Shown here: in pieces, positions 26,130-35,596 of the stretch
How the letters are laid out: every line of letters begins with the position of its first letter
Numbering within the stretch: the stretch's first letter is position 1
Assembly (NCBI GenBank): GCA_905193225.1
Contig: CAJJNV010000001.1
Coordinates: 162,682 to 226,681 of the forward strand
Reading direction: 5' to 3'
DNA: 64,000 bases
From: an uncultured Oscillospiraceae bacterium
Lineage (GTDB): Bacteria > Bacillota > Clostridia > Oscillospirales > Acutalibacteraceae
The notes under the pieces: model-generated
The model's input: the letters and a program-made list of their open reading frames with translations, nothing else
Database searches by the model: none
What the model was told of the DNA's origin: nothing
Position numbers and translations under genes: made by a program

Positions 26130-26615
26130 TTATACTACATTTGTTTTGCACTTTTCAAGGTCTTTTTTTCTATTTTTCTTATTTTTATCATTCTTTTGAA
26201 GGTTTCTTTTAATCTCTCCCCGGGTTTTTCGGATTTTCTTGGTCAAAGCCTTGGATTTTTCAAGCAAAAACAAAACAATTATTCGAGCAGCACGAAAAAT
26301 CGGACGAAAGATTTTTTGAAAAAATTTTCCGAGCAAAAGCCTTGTCAAAACGCTTCCGATAAATGCAGCCAAAAGGCTATACAGCTTTATCATTCCGTTG
26401 TCGCTTAGCAGTGCAAAGCAAAAATATCCAAACCCGCAAAACACAAAAAACAAAACATCCTCAAAAAAAACGGAAATATTTTTATGGGGTATCTCGGCAC
26501 GGAAGGCCTTGAGAATCTCATAAACAAGACAAAACACTGCCCCCGTAACCACCGCAAAGGCAAGCCACACCGTCTGATCGAGATTTTTGACAACAGGGAA
26601 TTCCGTTAAACTCAT
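26130..26615 (-). CDS. yabQ: Spore cortex biosynthesis protein YabQ
   Basis: A 161-residue protein with three or four membrane spans in the first 85 residues (LAFAVVTGAVFCLVYEILKA, FEDVLFFVFCGFGYFCFALL), then a long basic cytoplasmic tail rich in Lys and Arg. YabQ is needed for spore cortex formation and is made in the mother cell. It overlaps yabP by four bases. The call rests on topology plus the yabP-yabQ-divIC order. Confidence 0.85.
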   Translation of the reverse strand: MSLTEFPVVKNLDQTVWLAFAVVTGAVFCLVYEILKAFRAEIPHKNISVFFEDVLFFVFCGFGYFCFALLSDNGMIKLYSLLAAFIGSVLTRLLLGKFFQKIFRPIFRAARIIVLFLLEKSKALTKKIRKTRGEIKRNLQKNDKNKKNRKKDLEKCKTNVV

Positions 26616-26902
26616 TTAAGTATCCGGCCGAAAAATCCGCCGTTCCTTCCTCTGTCGTCGGTGTAAACAAATCCGTTAACATTGCCCGAAATAACAAGCT
26701 CTCCCGTTTCGACCGAAAGCTTGTCAATGTGAAGCCTTTCTCCCTTTACGGTCAGTTCCCCGAGATCGGTAAATGCCACGACGGTGTGCTCATCAAAGCT
26801 GCCCACATCCTTGACCCCGCTTACCGAAAGCTTTTTTCGATTTTCAAGAATTATGTTATTGGGACGTTTAACAGTTTCGTTTTGGTCGGTCATAAATTTC
26901 AC
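26612..26902 (-). CDS. yabP: Sporulation protein YabP
   Basis: A 96-residue protein of the YabP/YqfC family, with the conserved pattern NIILENRKKLSVSGVKDVGS followed by beta strands ending in LVISGNVNGFVYTDD. YabP is a mother-cell protein for spore envelope formation. It is the first gene of the yabP-yabQ-divIC-yabR cluster, 71 bases after the murC stop, so it may have its own sporulation promoter there. Confidence 0.9.
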   Translation of the reverse strand: MKFMTDQNETVKRPNNIILENRKKLSVSGVKDVGSFDEHTVVAFTDLGELTVKGERLHIDKLSVETGELVISGNVNGFVYTDDRGRNGGFFGRILK

Positions 26903-26973
26903 CTCATATTACTTTATCAAAATCTTTTTAAAGTATATGAGGTTTCAACCGGTAAAATACTTTTTAGAGGGGC

Positions 26974-28314
26974 TTATTCCGATTTTACACTGTCCGACAC
27001 AATGATTTTTCCCGCCTCGTAAACATTTCCGCAGCCGACGGTTATAATGCAGCCGCCCTTTCTCGTGCACTTTATTGCTCTTTCCGCTGCCTCTTTAAAA
27101 TTATTTGCGTAAACCGCATTATCAAGTCCTTTCACAATATCAAGCGAGCTTACACCGTATATATTTTTTTCTCTGCCGCCCATTATCGGACAAACTATCA
27201 CGCTGTCGGCCTTTTTAAGCACCCTTTTAAAATTCTCTAAAAGAAGCTTGGTTCTCGAGTAGGTGAAGGGCTGAAAAACGAGCGTCACAAAGGAATATTT
27301 CTTTGCTCTTGCGGCGGATATGACCGTTTCGATTTCGGCGGGATGGTGGGCATAATCGTCGTAAAGGGTAAAATCGTCGTTTTTATAAATTTCCTCAAAA
27401 CGCCTTTTTGCGCCCTTAAAGCTTTCGACCGCCTTTTTTATAACGGAAATATCTATTTCTTCTTCCCGTGCCGCGGCAATGGCAGCAAGAGCGTTTAATA
27501 CATTGTGCTTTCCGGGAATTTTAAGGTTAAAATGTTCCGTAAACCTGCCCGACACATAAAGCTTGAATGAGCAGCATCCGTCCTTTTCAAAAATACTTCC
27601 GGCGCGGTATTTATCGCTCACCTTAAATCCGAATGTGACGGGATTTTTGACCTTTATCCCCTTTATTCCCGACCATACAACGGTTTTTTTGCTCCTTTTT
27701 GAAAACTTCTCAAAGGCTTTTTTCAGGCGCTTTTCGGTCTTATAGTGTTCGAGATGATCGTTATCTATGTTGAGGATTACCGCCATTTGCGGCCTTAAAT
27801 AAAGGAAGTTTTCGGCATATTCGCAGGCCTCGCATACAATATGCTTTCCTCCGCAGAACGCTCCGCCCGAGCTTCCGTCAAAATCCCCGCCGATCAGAGA
27901 AGACGGCAAAAGCCCCGCCGTGCGAAAAATGTGGAAAATCAGCGTCGCACACGTGGTCTTTCCGTGGGTTCCCGAAACGGCCGTCAGCCGCTCAAACTCC
28001 TTTGAAATAGTTTTGAGTGCCACTCCCCTTTCATATGTTTTTATGCCAAAAGCCTTTGCGGCTGATATCTCAGGATTATCCTTACCTATCGCCGAGGAAT
28101 AGATCAAAAGCTTGGAATTTCTTATGTTATCGGCAAAATGACCCTTGTAAACCTTAAAGCCGTCCCTTTCAAGCTTTTCAACGTTTTGACTCACAAGAGC
28201 ATCCGAGCCTTCTACCTCATATCCCGCGCCCCTCAAAAAATATGCCAAAGCGGCCATTCCCGCCCCGCCTATGCCCACGAGGAAAATCTTTTGTCCCTTT
28301 TCAAGCTTAAACAC
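26974..28314 (-). CDS. murC: UDP-N-acetylmuramate--L-alanine ligase
   Basis: Adds L-alanine to UDP-MurNAc in peptidoglycan synthesis. The 446-residue Mur ligase has the N-terminal GIGGAGMAALA motif, the ATP loop SGTHGKTTCATL near 107-118, and the catalytic-domain signature DDYAHHPAEIETVI near 320. Domains 1-3 are all present and full length. The coding region is transcribed away from mnmG. Position before yabP links wall synthesis and sporulation genes but may be coincidental. Confidence 0.95.
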   Translation of the reverse strand: MFKLEKGQKIFLVGIGGAGMAALAYFLRGAGYEVEGSDALVSQNVEKLERDGFKVYKGHFADNIRNSKLLIYSSAIGKDNPEISAAKAFGIKTYERGVALKTISKEFERLTAVSGTHGKTTCATLIFHIFRTAGLLPSSLIGGDFDGSSGGAFCGGKHIVCEACEYAENFLYLRPQMAVILNIDNDHLEHYKTEKRLKKAFEKFSKRSKKTVVWSGIKGIKVKNPVTFGFKVSDKYRAGSIFEKDGCCSFKLYVSGRFTEHFNLKIPGKHNVLNALAAIAAAREEEIDISVIKKAVESFKGAKRRFEEIYKNDDFTLYDDYAHHPAEIETVISAARAKKYSFVTLVFQPFTYSRTKLLLENFKRVLKKADSVIVCPIMGGREKNIYGVSSLDIVKGLDNAVYANNFKEAAERAIKCTRKGGCIITVGCGNVYEAGKIIVSDSVKSE

Positions 28315-28416
28315 AGCGTCACCTTCAATCGTTTTTATTTATACTATGATTTTTGACTTTAGGCGGTTACATAAAAACGTCATAAAACACCTCTGCATAA
28401 AAATCGAAAAAAACAA

Positions 28417-28444
28417 GTGACAAACACGAAAAAAGTGGTATAAT
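28417..28444 (+). promoter_or_regulatory. Promoter of mnmG
   Basis: GTGACA (28417-28422), 16 bases, then TATAAT (28439-28444) preceded by TGG, an extended -10. The leader to the ATG is about 115 bases. Confidence 0.65.
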
Positions 28445-28565
28445 AAATTGTATTGTGCAAAACAATCGGAAAATTTTGCTGAAAAACATGGTGCAAAAGG
28501 TACCTATCAATCATTTTTTTATTAAATACATAAAATATATAAATTGCTTTTTTGGAGAAATTACA

Positions 28566-30446
28566 ATGAGTTTTAACGCAGGAAATTTTGATGTAGCGGT
28601 CATCGGAGCCGGTCACGCAGGAATTGAAGCGGCTCTTGCCGCCGCCCATCTCGGATGTAACACCGCCGTTTTCACCATTTCTCTCGACTGGGTGGGAAAT
28701 ATGCCCTGCAACCCCTCTATCGGCGGAACGGCAAAGGGTCATCTCGTCCGCGAAATAGACGCACTTGGCGGAGAAATGGGCAAGGCTGCCGATGCAAATA
28801 TGATACAAAGCAGAATGCTCAACCGCGGAAAAGGGCCGGCCGTTCATTCGCTCAGAGGCCAGATCGACCGCAGAGCATACAGCGGATATATGAAGCACCG
28901 TCTTGAGCTTGAACCTAACCTGACCGTCAAGCAGGCCGAAATTTTAAGCATCGAAAAAAACGGAGACAGCTGGGACATAGAAACCAAGCTTCACGCCCTT
29001 TATACCTGCAAGGCCGTGATTTTTGCTACCGGTACATTCCTCGGCGGAAAGATATTTGTCGGCGATGTGGACTACGAAAGCGGTCCCGACGGAATGTTCC
29101 CCGCAACCGAACTTGCTCGGTGCCTTAAAAGTATGGGCATACCCCTTCGCCGTTTTAAAACCGGCACTCCCGCCCGCGTCCACCGCAGAACCATAGATTT
29201 TTCAAAGCTGGAACGGCAGGACGGAGACAGCGATATCGTGCCTTTTTCCTTTGATACCGATAAAGACAGCCTTAAAAACAAGGCGGCATGCTACATTGCC
29301 TACACAAACGACCGCACCAAGGAGGTCATTCTTAAAAACCTCCATCGCTCGGCTATGTACGGCCATAAAATCGAGGGTGTGGGACCGAGATATTGCCCCA
29401 GTATCGAGGATAAGATCGTCCGTTTCCCCGACAAGCTCCGCCACCAGACCTTTATCGAGCCCTGCGGGCTGAACACCGAGGAAATGTACCTTCAGGGTCT
29501 TTCCACCTCCCTGCCCGAGGATGTGCAGGTAGAAATGTACCGCACCATCGAAGGACTTGAAAATGTCGTTATAATGCGCCCTGCATACGCCATTGAATAC
29601 GACTGTATCGACCCTCTTTATTTAAAACCCACCCTTGAGATAAAGGGATTTGACGGGCTTTACGGCGCGGGGCAGTTTAACGGTTCCTCAGGGTACGAGG
29701 AGGCGGCGGCACAGGGACTTATAGCCGGAATAAACGCCGCAAAAAAGGTGCAGGGAAAGCCGCCCTTTATAACCAAGCGCTCGGAAAGCTATATCGGCAC
29801 ACTTATCGATGATCTTGTGACCAAGGGCTGTTCCGATCCCTACCGAATGATGACATCCCGTTCGGAATACCGCCTTGTGCTCAGGCAGGATAACGCCGAG
29901 CAGCGCCTGATGCCCGCCGCTTATGAAATCGGAATGGTCTCAAAGGAGCGTTACGAACGTTTTCTCGAGAAAAAGGCGCAAAAAGAGAAGGAAATAAAAC
30001 GCACCGAAAGCACCACCATTCCCCCGTCCGAGACCCTTTCGCAAATTCTTGAAAGCTGCGGCTCTCCCGCCCTTAAAACCGGGGCAAAGCTTGCCGATCT
30101 TCTGCGCCGTCCCGAGCTTAATTACAAGGCGCTCTCCCCTGTCGACCCCACCCGTCCGAGCCTTGACGACAGCATTTTCGAGCAGGCCGAGATCGAGATA
30201 AAATACGAGGGCTACATAAAACGTCAGCAGTCACAGATTGCCGAGCAAAAACGTCTTGAAAGCCGCGCCCTTTCGGAACATACCGATTACGGCAAGATAA
30301 AGGGACTGAGGCTTGAAGCAGTTGAAAAGCTTAGCAAAATAAAGCCCTTAAGCGTCGGTCAGGCCGCCCGCATATCCGGCGTAACCCCCGCCGACATATC
30401 GGTACTGCTCATATGGCTTGAAAAGAATGACAATAGGTCGGCTTGA
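28566..30446 (+). CDS. mnmG: tRNA uridine-5-carboxymethylaminomethyl modification enzyme MnmG (GidA)
   Basis: With MnmE it modifies U34 of several tRNAs using FAD. The 626-residue protein has the FAD motif VIGAGHAGIEAALAAA at 11-26, the GidA signature MPCNPSIGGTAKGHLVREID at about 42-61, and the second signature KPTLEIKGFDGLYGAGQFNGSSGYEEAAAQG-type block. The open frame begins at 28455, but I start at ATG 28566 behind GGAG, where homology begins. The partner mnmE is not adjacent in the window. Confidence 0.96.
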   Translation: MSFNAGNFDVAVIGAGHAGIEAALAAAHLGCNTAVFTISLDWVGNMPCNPSIGGTAKGHLVREIDALGGEMGKAADANMIQSRMLNRGKGPAVHSLRGQIDRRAYSGYMKHRLELEPNLTVKQAEILSIEKNGDSWDIETKLHALYTCKAVIFATGTFLGGKIFVGDVDYESGPDGMFPATELARCLKSMGIPLRRFKTGTPARVHRRTIDFSKLERQDGDSDIVPFSFDTDKDSLKNKAACYIAYTNDRTKEVILKNLHRSAMYGHKIEGVGPRYCPSIEDKIVRFPDKLRHQTFIEPCGLNTEEMYLQGLSTSLPEDVQVEMYRTIEGLENVVIMRPAYAIEYDCIDPLYLKPTLEIKGFDGLYGAGQFNGSSGYEEAAAQGLIAGINAAKKVQGKPPFITKRSESYIGTLIDDLVTKGCSDPYRMMTSRSEYRLVLRQDNAEQRLMPAAYEIGMVSKERYERFLEKKAQKEKEIKRTESTTIPPSETLSQILESCGSPALKTGAKLADLLRRPELNYKALSPVDPTRPSLDDSIFEQAEIEIKYEGYIKRQQSQIAEQKRLESRALSEHTDYGKIKGLRLEAVEKLSKIKPLSVGQAARISGVTPADISVLLIWLEKNDNRSA

Positions 30447-30588
30447 ATAACTCGGTAATTTATGCGCCGATAACTCAAAACACAATAACATTTAACACCA
30501 CTTATAAAACCGCTCCCCCTGTTCGCTTTTGAACCGAGAAGCGATTTTTATATCAAATCATATCTTTTTACAAAATTTAATGTTTTTC

Positions 30589-30616
30589 TTGACAATTTTA
30601 CCGTTCATTGTATAAT
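30589..30616 (+). promoter_or_regulatory. Promoter of the dockerin protein gene
   Basis: TTGACA (30589-30594), 16 bases, TATAAT (30611-30616). Both hexamers match consensus fully. Confidence 0.75.
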
Positions 30617-30674
30617 GAAATTGGAAATGTAGTAAATTTTCCACATTGTGCATTGAATACAAGGAGGTAGAAGT

Positions 30675-31976
30675 ATGAGCAAAAAAATCATATGTGTTGC
30701 AATTTCGCTGTGCATAGCCCTGTGCGCCGTTTCGGCGGCGGGGGTTTCGGCAGGTGCATCAGCCGAAGCATTTCCCAAATTCGAGCAAATCGACAAAGAT
30801 GCCGAAGTGATAGATTATATGATGACGACTTTAACCGACATAAACAATCCTGACACATATTATATATTCTGTCGTTTTCCAAAATTCTATTTGACTATGT
30901 CGGACCAAGCAAAAAGTCAAATTAAACAAATAGACAGATTTTTTGAATTGTGTAAACACTGGCAGACATACAACAATTGTCCGGAAGATGTTTCAAAAGC
31001 TATTACCAAACTGGAAAATTCAGAGATAAAAGATGGACTATATGATAGACTTATCACAAGAACATCGATTGACTATTTGGCGCTGGACACTGAAGAAAGA
31101 GAACAAATTAAACATTTTGATGTTTTGAAATCAGCAGCCGAATACAGCATAAATAAATACAGTTTCTACACTAAAGGCGATATAAATTTCGACGGCGGAG
31201 CCCTATTTGAGGATTCCAGGTTGATACTTGACTATATTGTACATAAAACGAATTTAATAGCCAAACAAATTGAATTAGGCGACATGGACAACAACGGTAA
31301 AGTAACTGCAAACGACGCTTTGATAATTTATAAAAAAGCACGCGAATTATTTTCTAAGCCTGTATTTCCGCTGATGGCAATTATTCCGGCTGATGAGGAC
31401 GCAGAGGCTCTTGATTATATGCTCGAAAACACCAAAGAAAATGACACTTACAATATCGGCACAATGTCTCTTATCTACCTTTCTCTTTCCGATGAGGCGG
31501 CCGGTCAGGTCAAACATTTCGACAAATTGATTGAGTATTGCAGGCTTTCCGCCGAAGAAGATTTTCCCGACAAAAACACCGCTGAATTGGTTTCCGATAT
31601 GATAGACAGCTTTCCCGATCAGTCGGAAAATGGGTACGAATTTCAATCTGCGGTGTCAAAGGCAGGAATATGTTATTTTGCATTAACAGAAGAACATAGA
31701 AACGCAGTATCTAATTTTGATAAATTAAAATCCGCTGCCGTACAATTAAGTAACAGCTCTGGATTTTGGCTTTACGGTGATGCAAATTTGGACGGTGCGG
31801 TCAATACAACCGACGCTTTACATACTTTGCAATGCGCCGTCAAATTACGAGATTTTAATACAAAGCAGAAAAAGCTCTGCGATATTGACGAGGACGGAAT
31901 GATCACGGTAACCGACGCGTTAAAGATTCTTCAGTATGCATGCCGTATCCCGCTCCCGCCCCTCCCGCGAAAGTGA
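30675..31976 (+). CDS. Secreted protein with duplicated module and two dockerin type I domains
   Basis: A 433-residue protein with a signal peptide (about 1-31, ending ASA). Two similar halves follow, about 37-226 and 242-427. Each half has two copies of a helical motif (for example YLALDTEEREQIKHFDVLK at about 134) and ends in a dockerin pair of calcium loops: GDINFDGG and GDMDNNGKVTANDAL, then GDANLDGAVNTTDAL and CDIDEDGMITVTDALKIL. Dockerins normally plug into cohesins of cellulosomes. No catalytic domain is recognisable. The middle of the gene is visibly more AT-rich than its neighbours, suggesting transfer or relaxed codon use. AAGGAGG precedes the start. Confidence 0.85.
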   Translation: MSKKIICVAISLCIALCAVSAAGVSAGASAEAFPKFEQIDKDAEVIDYMMTTLTDINNPDTYYIFCRFPKFYLTMSDQAKSQIKQIDRFFELCKHWQTYNNCPEDVSKAITKLENSEIKDGLYDRLITRTSIDYLALDTEEREQIKHFDVLKSAAEYSINKYSFYTKGDINFDGGALFEDSRLILDYIVHKTNLIAKQIELGDMDNNGKVTANDALIIYKKARELFSKPVFPLMAIIPADEDAEALDYMLENTKENDTYNIGTMSLIYLSLSDEAAGQVKHFDKLIEYCRLSAEEDFPDKNTAELVSDMIDSFPDQSENGYEFQSAVSKAGICYFALTEEHRNAVSNFDKLKSAAVQLSNSSGFWLYGDANLDGAVNTTDALHTLQCAVKLRDFNTKQKKLCDIDEDGMITVTDALKILQYACRIPLPPLPRK

Positions 31977-32060
31977 TGAAGAGAGATTTTTTATTTTTTC
32001 TTCAATAACGCAGAAAAAGTACAATGTTAAAATCAACGTAAAAATAAAAGCACATATAAA

Positions 32061-32089
32061 AAAGCGCACGGATTTTTTCCGTGCGCTTT
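32061..32089. terminator. Bidirectional terminator between the dockerin gene and oadA
   Basis: AAAGCGCACGG (32061-32071) and CCGTGCGCTTT (32079-32089) form a perfect 11-bp stem. The following 100 bases contain degenerate repeats such as AAATGCA and CATCT(G/A)CAT of unknown meaning. Confidence 0.85.
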
Positions 32090-32191
32090 AGTGTTGAACA
32101 TAATCAAGCAAAGTGCTCTGCATTAAATAAATCAAATACATCAAATGCATCGCAAATGCAGCCGCATTGAAAACATCTGCATTGAGATCAT

Positions 32192-33589
32192 CTACATAGA
32201 ATGTATCTTGTTCTTAAAATCAGCTCCGTCGGTGTCGACGCCGTAGCGGCGGTTTCGGCGGCGTTCAAAGAACTTTTCGGCCACTGCGCCGAACTGGGCA
32301 TAAGAAAGCACATCTTCCTCCTGCTCGGCAAGGGGTTTTATCTCTTCTCTGAGCTTGTCAAGCTCGGGAGACAAAAGGTCTGCAGGACGGCAGTCGACAG
32401 GCTGCTCATCACCGATTATCTTTTTGCGGAAATCGGGATTGATCTCAACGGGAGTTTTGCCGTATTCACCCTTAACAAGGCCTTTAAATTCCTTGGTAAC
32501 CGTCTTGTAGCGCTCGCCTAAAATGACATTAAAGACGGCCTGAGTGCCGACGATCTGGGACGTGGGGGTAACAAGGGGAGGAAATCCGCAATCGGCTCTG
32601 ACCTTGGGAACCTCGGCAAGCACCTCCGAAAGCTTGTCTTCCTTCCCCGCCCCTTTAAGCTGAGAAACGAGGTTGGAAAGCATTCCGCCCGGCACCTGAT
32701 AGATGAGGGCTTTGGCGTCGGATGCAAGGAGCTTGGGATTCAAAAGGCCGCTTGCAATATATTTTTCCCGAAGGGTAGTAACATACTTTGAAATTTCGTC
32801 AAGGGCCACAAGGTCAAGTTCCGTGTCGTATTCGGTTCCCTTTAATGCGGCTACCATCGATTCGGTTGCGGGGTGGGATGTGCCCAGCGCCAGCGGCGAC
32901 ATTGCCGTATCGATTACATCGGCGCCGGCCTCTATTCCCTTTAACATAACCATAGATGCAAGACCCGATGTATAGTGGGAATGAAGCTGTACGGGCAGGC
33001 TGACCGTCTCCTTTATGGCCTTAACGAGATCGTAAGTGAAATAAGGGGTGAGCAGTCCCGCCATGTCCTTGATGCAAATGGAATCTGCACCCGCGTCCTC
33101 GATCTGTTTGGCATAGTTTTTATAGTATTCGAGATTAAAAACAGGACCCGTGGTGTAGGAAATGGCCACCTGAGCGTGAGCCTTTTCTTTTTTTGCGGCC
33201 GAAATGGCGGTTTTAAGGTTGCGGATGTCGTTTAATGCGTCGAATATTCTGATTATATCGATGCCGTTTGCAACCGATTTTTGCACGAAATATTCCACAA
33301 CATCGTCGGCATAATGGCGGTATCCGAGCATATTCTGACCGCGGAAAAGCATTTGCAGTTTTGTATTTTTGCAGTTATCCCTAATTATCCTCAGCCTCTC
33401 CCAAGGATCCTCGTCGAGAAAGCGCAGGCAAGCGTCGAAGGTGGCGCCTCCCCAGCATTCAAGGGAATGGAAGCCGATTTTATCGAGAAGAGGAAGCATG
33501 GGGAGCATTTCCTCGGTGGTCATTCTGGTTGCGATAAGCGACTGATGAGCGTCGCGAAGCACAGTTTCGGTTATACCGATCTTAGGCAT
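32192..33589 (-). CDS. oadA: Oxaloacetate decarboxylase alpha / transcarboxylase 5S-type subunit
   Basis: A 465-residue carboxyltransferase that moves CO2 between oxaloacetate and biotin, yielding pyruvate. The TIM barrel starts with TETVLRDAHQSLIATRM and has LFRGQNMLGYRHY, the carbamylated-lysine region CIKDMAGLLTPY, and the metal ligands in QLHSHYTSG. It lacks the C-terminal biotin domain found in many OadA proteins; a separate biotin carrier gene lies just upstream. That separation matches the 5S subunit of propionibacterial transcarboxylase. It is the last gene of a three-gene unit. Confidence 0.92.
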   Translation of the reverse strand: MPKIGITETVLRDAHQSLIATRMTTEEMLPMLPLLDKIGFHSLECWGGATFDACLRFLDEDPWERLRIIRDNCKNTKLQMLFRGQNMLGYRHYADDVVEYFVQKSVANGIDIIRIFDALNDIRNLKTAISAAKKEKAHAQVAISYTTGPVFNLEYYKNYAKQIEDAGADSICIKDMAGLLTPYFTYDLVKAIKETVSLPVQLHSHYTSGLASMVMLKGIEAGADVIDTAMSPLALGTSHPATESMVAALKGTEYDTELDLVALDEISKYVTTLREKYIASGLLNPKLLASDAKALIYQVPGGMLSNLVSQLKGAGKEDKLSEVLAEVPKVRADCGFPPLVTPTSQIVGTQAVFNVILGERYKTVTKEFKGLVKGEYGKTPVEINPDFRKKIIGDEQPVDCRPADLLSPELDKLREEIKPLAEQEEDVLSYAQFGAVAEKFFERRRNRRYGVDTDGADFKNKIHSM

Positions 33590-33600
33590 ATTATCCCTCC

Positions 33601-34008
33601 TTAACCGATGGTTGCGATGAGAGTGCCGGTTTCGACGGTATCGTCTTTGGAAACGTCAACCGAAAGCACGGTGCAGTCTCTCGGGGCTTTGATTTCGTTT
33701 TCCATCTTCATGGCCTCGAAAACAACTATGACATCACCCTCGGATATCTTTTCCCCTGCCTTAACATTGATGCTTAAAATGGTTCCGGGCATGGGGCAGA
33801 GAATTTCTTCACCGTCGGCAGAAGCGGCAGGAGCGGCTGCGGGTGCTTGGGCTGCAGGAGCAGCCTGCGCGGGCTGAGCGGCGGGTGCAGGTGCTGCGGC
33901 CGCAGCAGGTGCGGGAGCGGCAGGAACAGAGGCCGATGATCCTTCGGAAAGCTCCTCAACCTGCACATCATAGGTTTTTCCGTTAACGGTTATTCTTAAA
34001 TTTTTCAT
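33601..34008 (-). CDS. Biotin carboxyl carrier protein (1.3S-type)
   Basis: A 135-residue biotin carrier. The N-terminal 25 residues (MKNLRITVNGKTYDVQVEE) resemble decarboxylase gamma/1.3S starts; an Ala/Pro linker of about 35 residues follows; the biotinyl domain carries the target Lys in VFEAMKMENEI. I start at ATG 34008 behind GGGGGT. It lies between the 12S-like and 5S-like genes, 11 bases before oadA, and is the mobile arm linking the two active sites. Confidence 0.93.
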   Translation of the reverse strand: MKNLRITVNGKTYDVQVEELSEGSSASVPAAPAPAAAAAPAPAAQPAQAAPAAQAPAAAPAASADGEEILCPMPGTILSINVKAGEKISEGDVIVVFEAMKMENEIKAPRDCTVLSVDVSKDDTVETGTLIATIG

Positions 34009-34026
34009 ATCAATTACCCCCAAAAG

Positions 34027-35382
34027 TTAAAAAGGAAAATCAGTGTGTTTTTTTGCCGGTCTTGTCTCGCGCTTGGCATCAAGCATATCAATAGCCGTCG
34101 ATAGCTTTTGCCTTACCTCGGATTTAGAGAAAATGTCGTCCACAAGGCCCTTTTCGGCAGCGTAAACAATGGATGCCGAGCTTTCGACATATTCCTTTGA
34201 AAGAGTTTCTAAACTCTCACCGTTTTTAAGACGGTCATCATAAAGCACGATTGCCGCGCCCTCGGGAGACAGCGGAGAAATCACGGCCTCAGGGAAGGCA
34301 AAAACTATATCTGCAGATGCGCCCTTTGCGGCAAAGGCCGAATATATTCCTCCGCAGGCTCTGCCGGAAATGACGGCAATTTTAGGCGTTGTAGCCTCGC
34401 AGTACACGCTGCAAAGCTGGGCAAGAAGTCTTGCGCCGAGGGCGGTTTCGGAAGCTTTGTCGTTCTCAAGGCGGTCAGCGTCGATTATCGAAACGACCGG
34501 CAGCGAAAAGCAATCGCAAAAACGCACGAATCGGGAAATTTTAACTATCGAATCGGCGTCAAGTTTTTGATCCTTTGTAAGCACGGCACCGCAAGGTTTC
34601 CCGTTAATTCTGCCAAGCAGCGTTTCGGCCGATTTGCCGAAGTCATCCGAAAGGTGTATTTTATCCCGGGCGTCCAAGAATTCGGCGTTAATGACCGGGC
34701 AAACAGTCGGCTCGCCGCCCTCGTAAGCGTTAAGCGGTGCAAGATTGTTAGACGGAACGACCGAAAGGATCGACCTGACGGTTTCGGCAATATCGTCCTT
34801 CTCCGCAGCAATGTGAGCGGTGCCGTTTTTGGCGGCTGTTTCGGCCGTTCCGACATCCTGCCCGTTTTTATAAAGGGATGCGGGGTTAAGGGACAAGGTT
34901 GCATTTTGCTCCATAACGGTAATGTCGAACTGGGAGCAAAGCACAGCATTTTCACCGGTGCATTTTCCGAGAACCACGGCGATCTGCGGTACAACGCCCG
35001 AAAGCAGGCTTGCTGCATTTATAAGCTTTGAGAAGGAGTGAAGCGCATCTGCTCCGTCATCAACATATCCGCCCTTTGAATCGAAAATTCCGATAATGGG
35101 CTTGCCGTTTTTGGCGGCAAGGTCATAGATTTTAAGGATTTTTTCGGCCTGAGCGCGGCTCATAGCTCCGCCCATTGCCTCGGGATTCTGGGAAAACACA
35201 TACACTCCCTGGCCGTCCACCGTGCCGAATCCGCAAACCGCCTCGGCAAGGTCATTCCTGTTTTTGTCGAAAGCTCCGATTTCCACAAAGCTTTGCTCGT
35301 CCAAAAGCTCAAAAATGCGCTGCTTAGCAATTCCTTGGTCACTCGCCTTTTTAAGCTTTGATGTGATTTTATCAACACTCAT
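34027..35382 (-). CDS. Carboxyltransferase (12S/MmdA-like) subunit
   Basis: A 451-residue double-crotonase carboxyltransferase acting on an acyl-CoA. The N-half has GFGTVDGQGVYVFSQNPEAMGG and the C-half KIAVISGRACGGIYSAFA followed by SPLSPEGAA. It is shorter and more divergent than typical MmdA proteins of about 510 residues. The start at ATG 35382 (MSVDKITSKLKKA) has GGAGG upstream; the frame extends to 35457 without support. The acyl-CoA (propionyl- or acetyl-CoA) cannot be told from sequence. It heads the operon. Confidence 0.82.
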   Translation of the reverse strand: MSVDKITSKLKKASDQGIAKQRIFELLDEQSFVEIGAFDKNRNDLAEAVCGFGTVDGQGVYVFSQNPEAMGGAMSRAQAEKILKIYDLAAKNGKPIIGIFDSKGGYVDDGADALHSFSKLINAASLLSGVVPQIAVVLGKCTGENAVLCSQFDITVMEQNATLSLNPASLYKNGQDVGTAETAAKNGTAHIAAEKDDIAETVRSILSVVPSNNLAPLNAYEGGEPTVCPVINAEFLDARDKIHLSDDFGKSAETLLGRINGKPCGAVLTKDQKLDADSIVKISRFVRFCDCFSLPVVSIIDADRLENDKASETALGARLLAQLCSVYCEATTPKIAVISGRACGGIYSAFAAKGASADIVFAFPEAVISPLSPEGAAIVLYDDRLKNGESLETLSKEYVESSASIVYAAEKGLVDDIFSKSEVRQKLSTAIDMLDAKRETRPAKKHTDFPF

Positions 35383-35596
35383 ATTCTTTCCTCCACATCG
35401 GGCGGAAAACTCCGCCGTCGGCTGATTTATGATTTGAAAACCTTGTTTAAATGGCACGGCTGCCCGCCGATTTATTGCTGTTTATAAATGAATGCGTTGA
35501 TTTTTAATTTCGGATATATTTTTAAGCTTGTCCGGCAGACAATCCGCAAATAACGGCATATTACTGACAGCAGCATTGCGCAGGTGCTTGCAGCAA

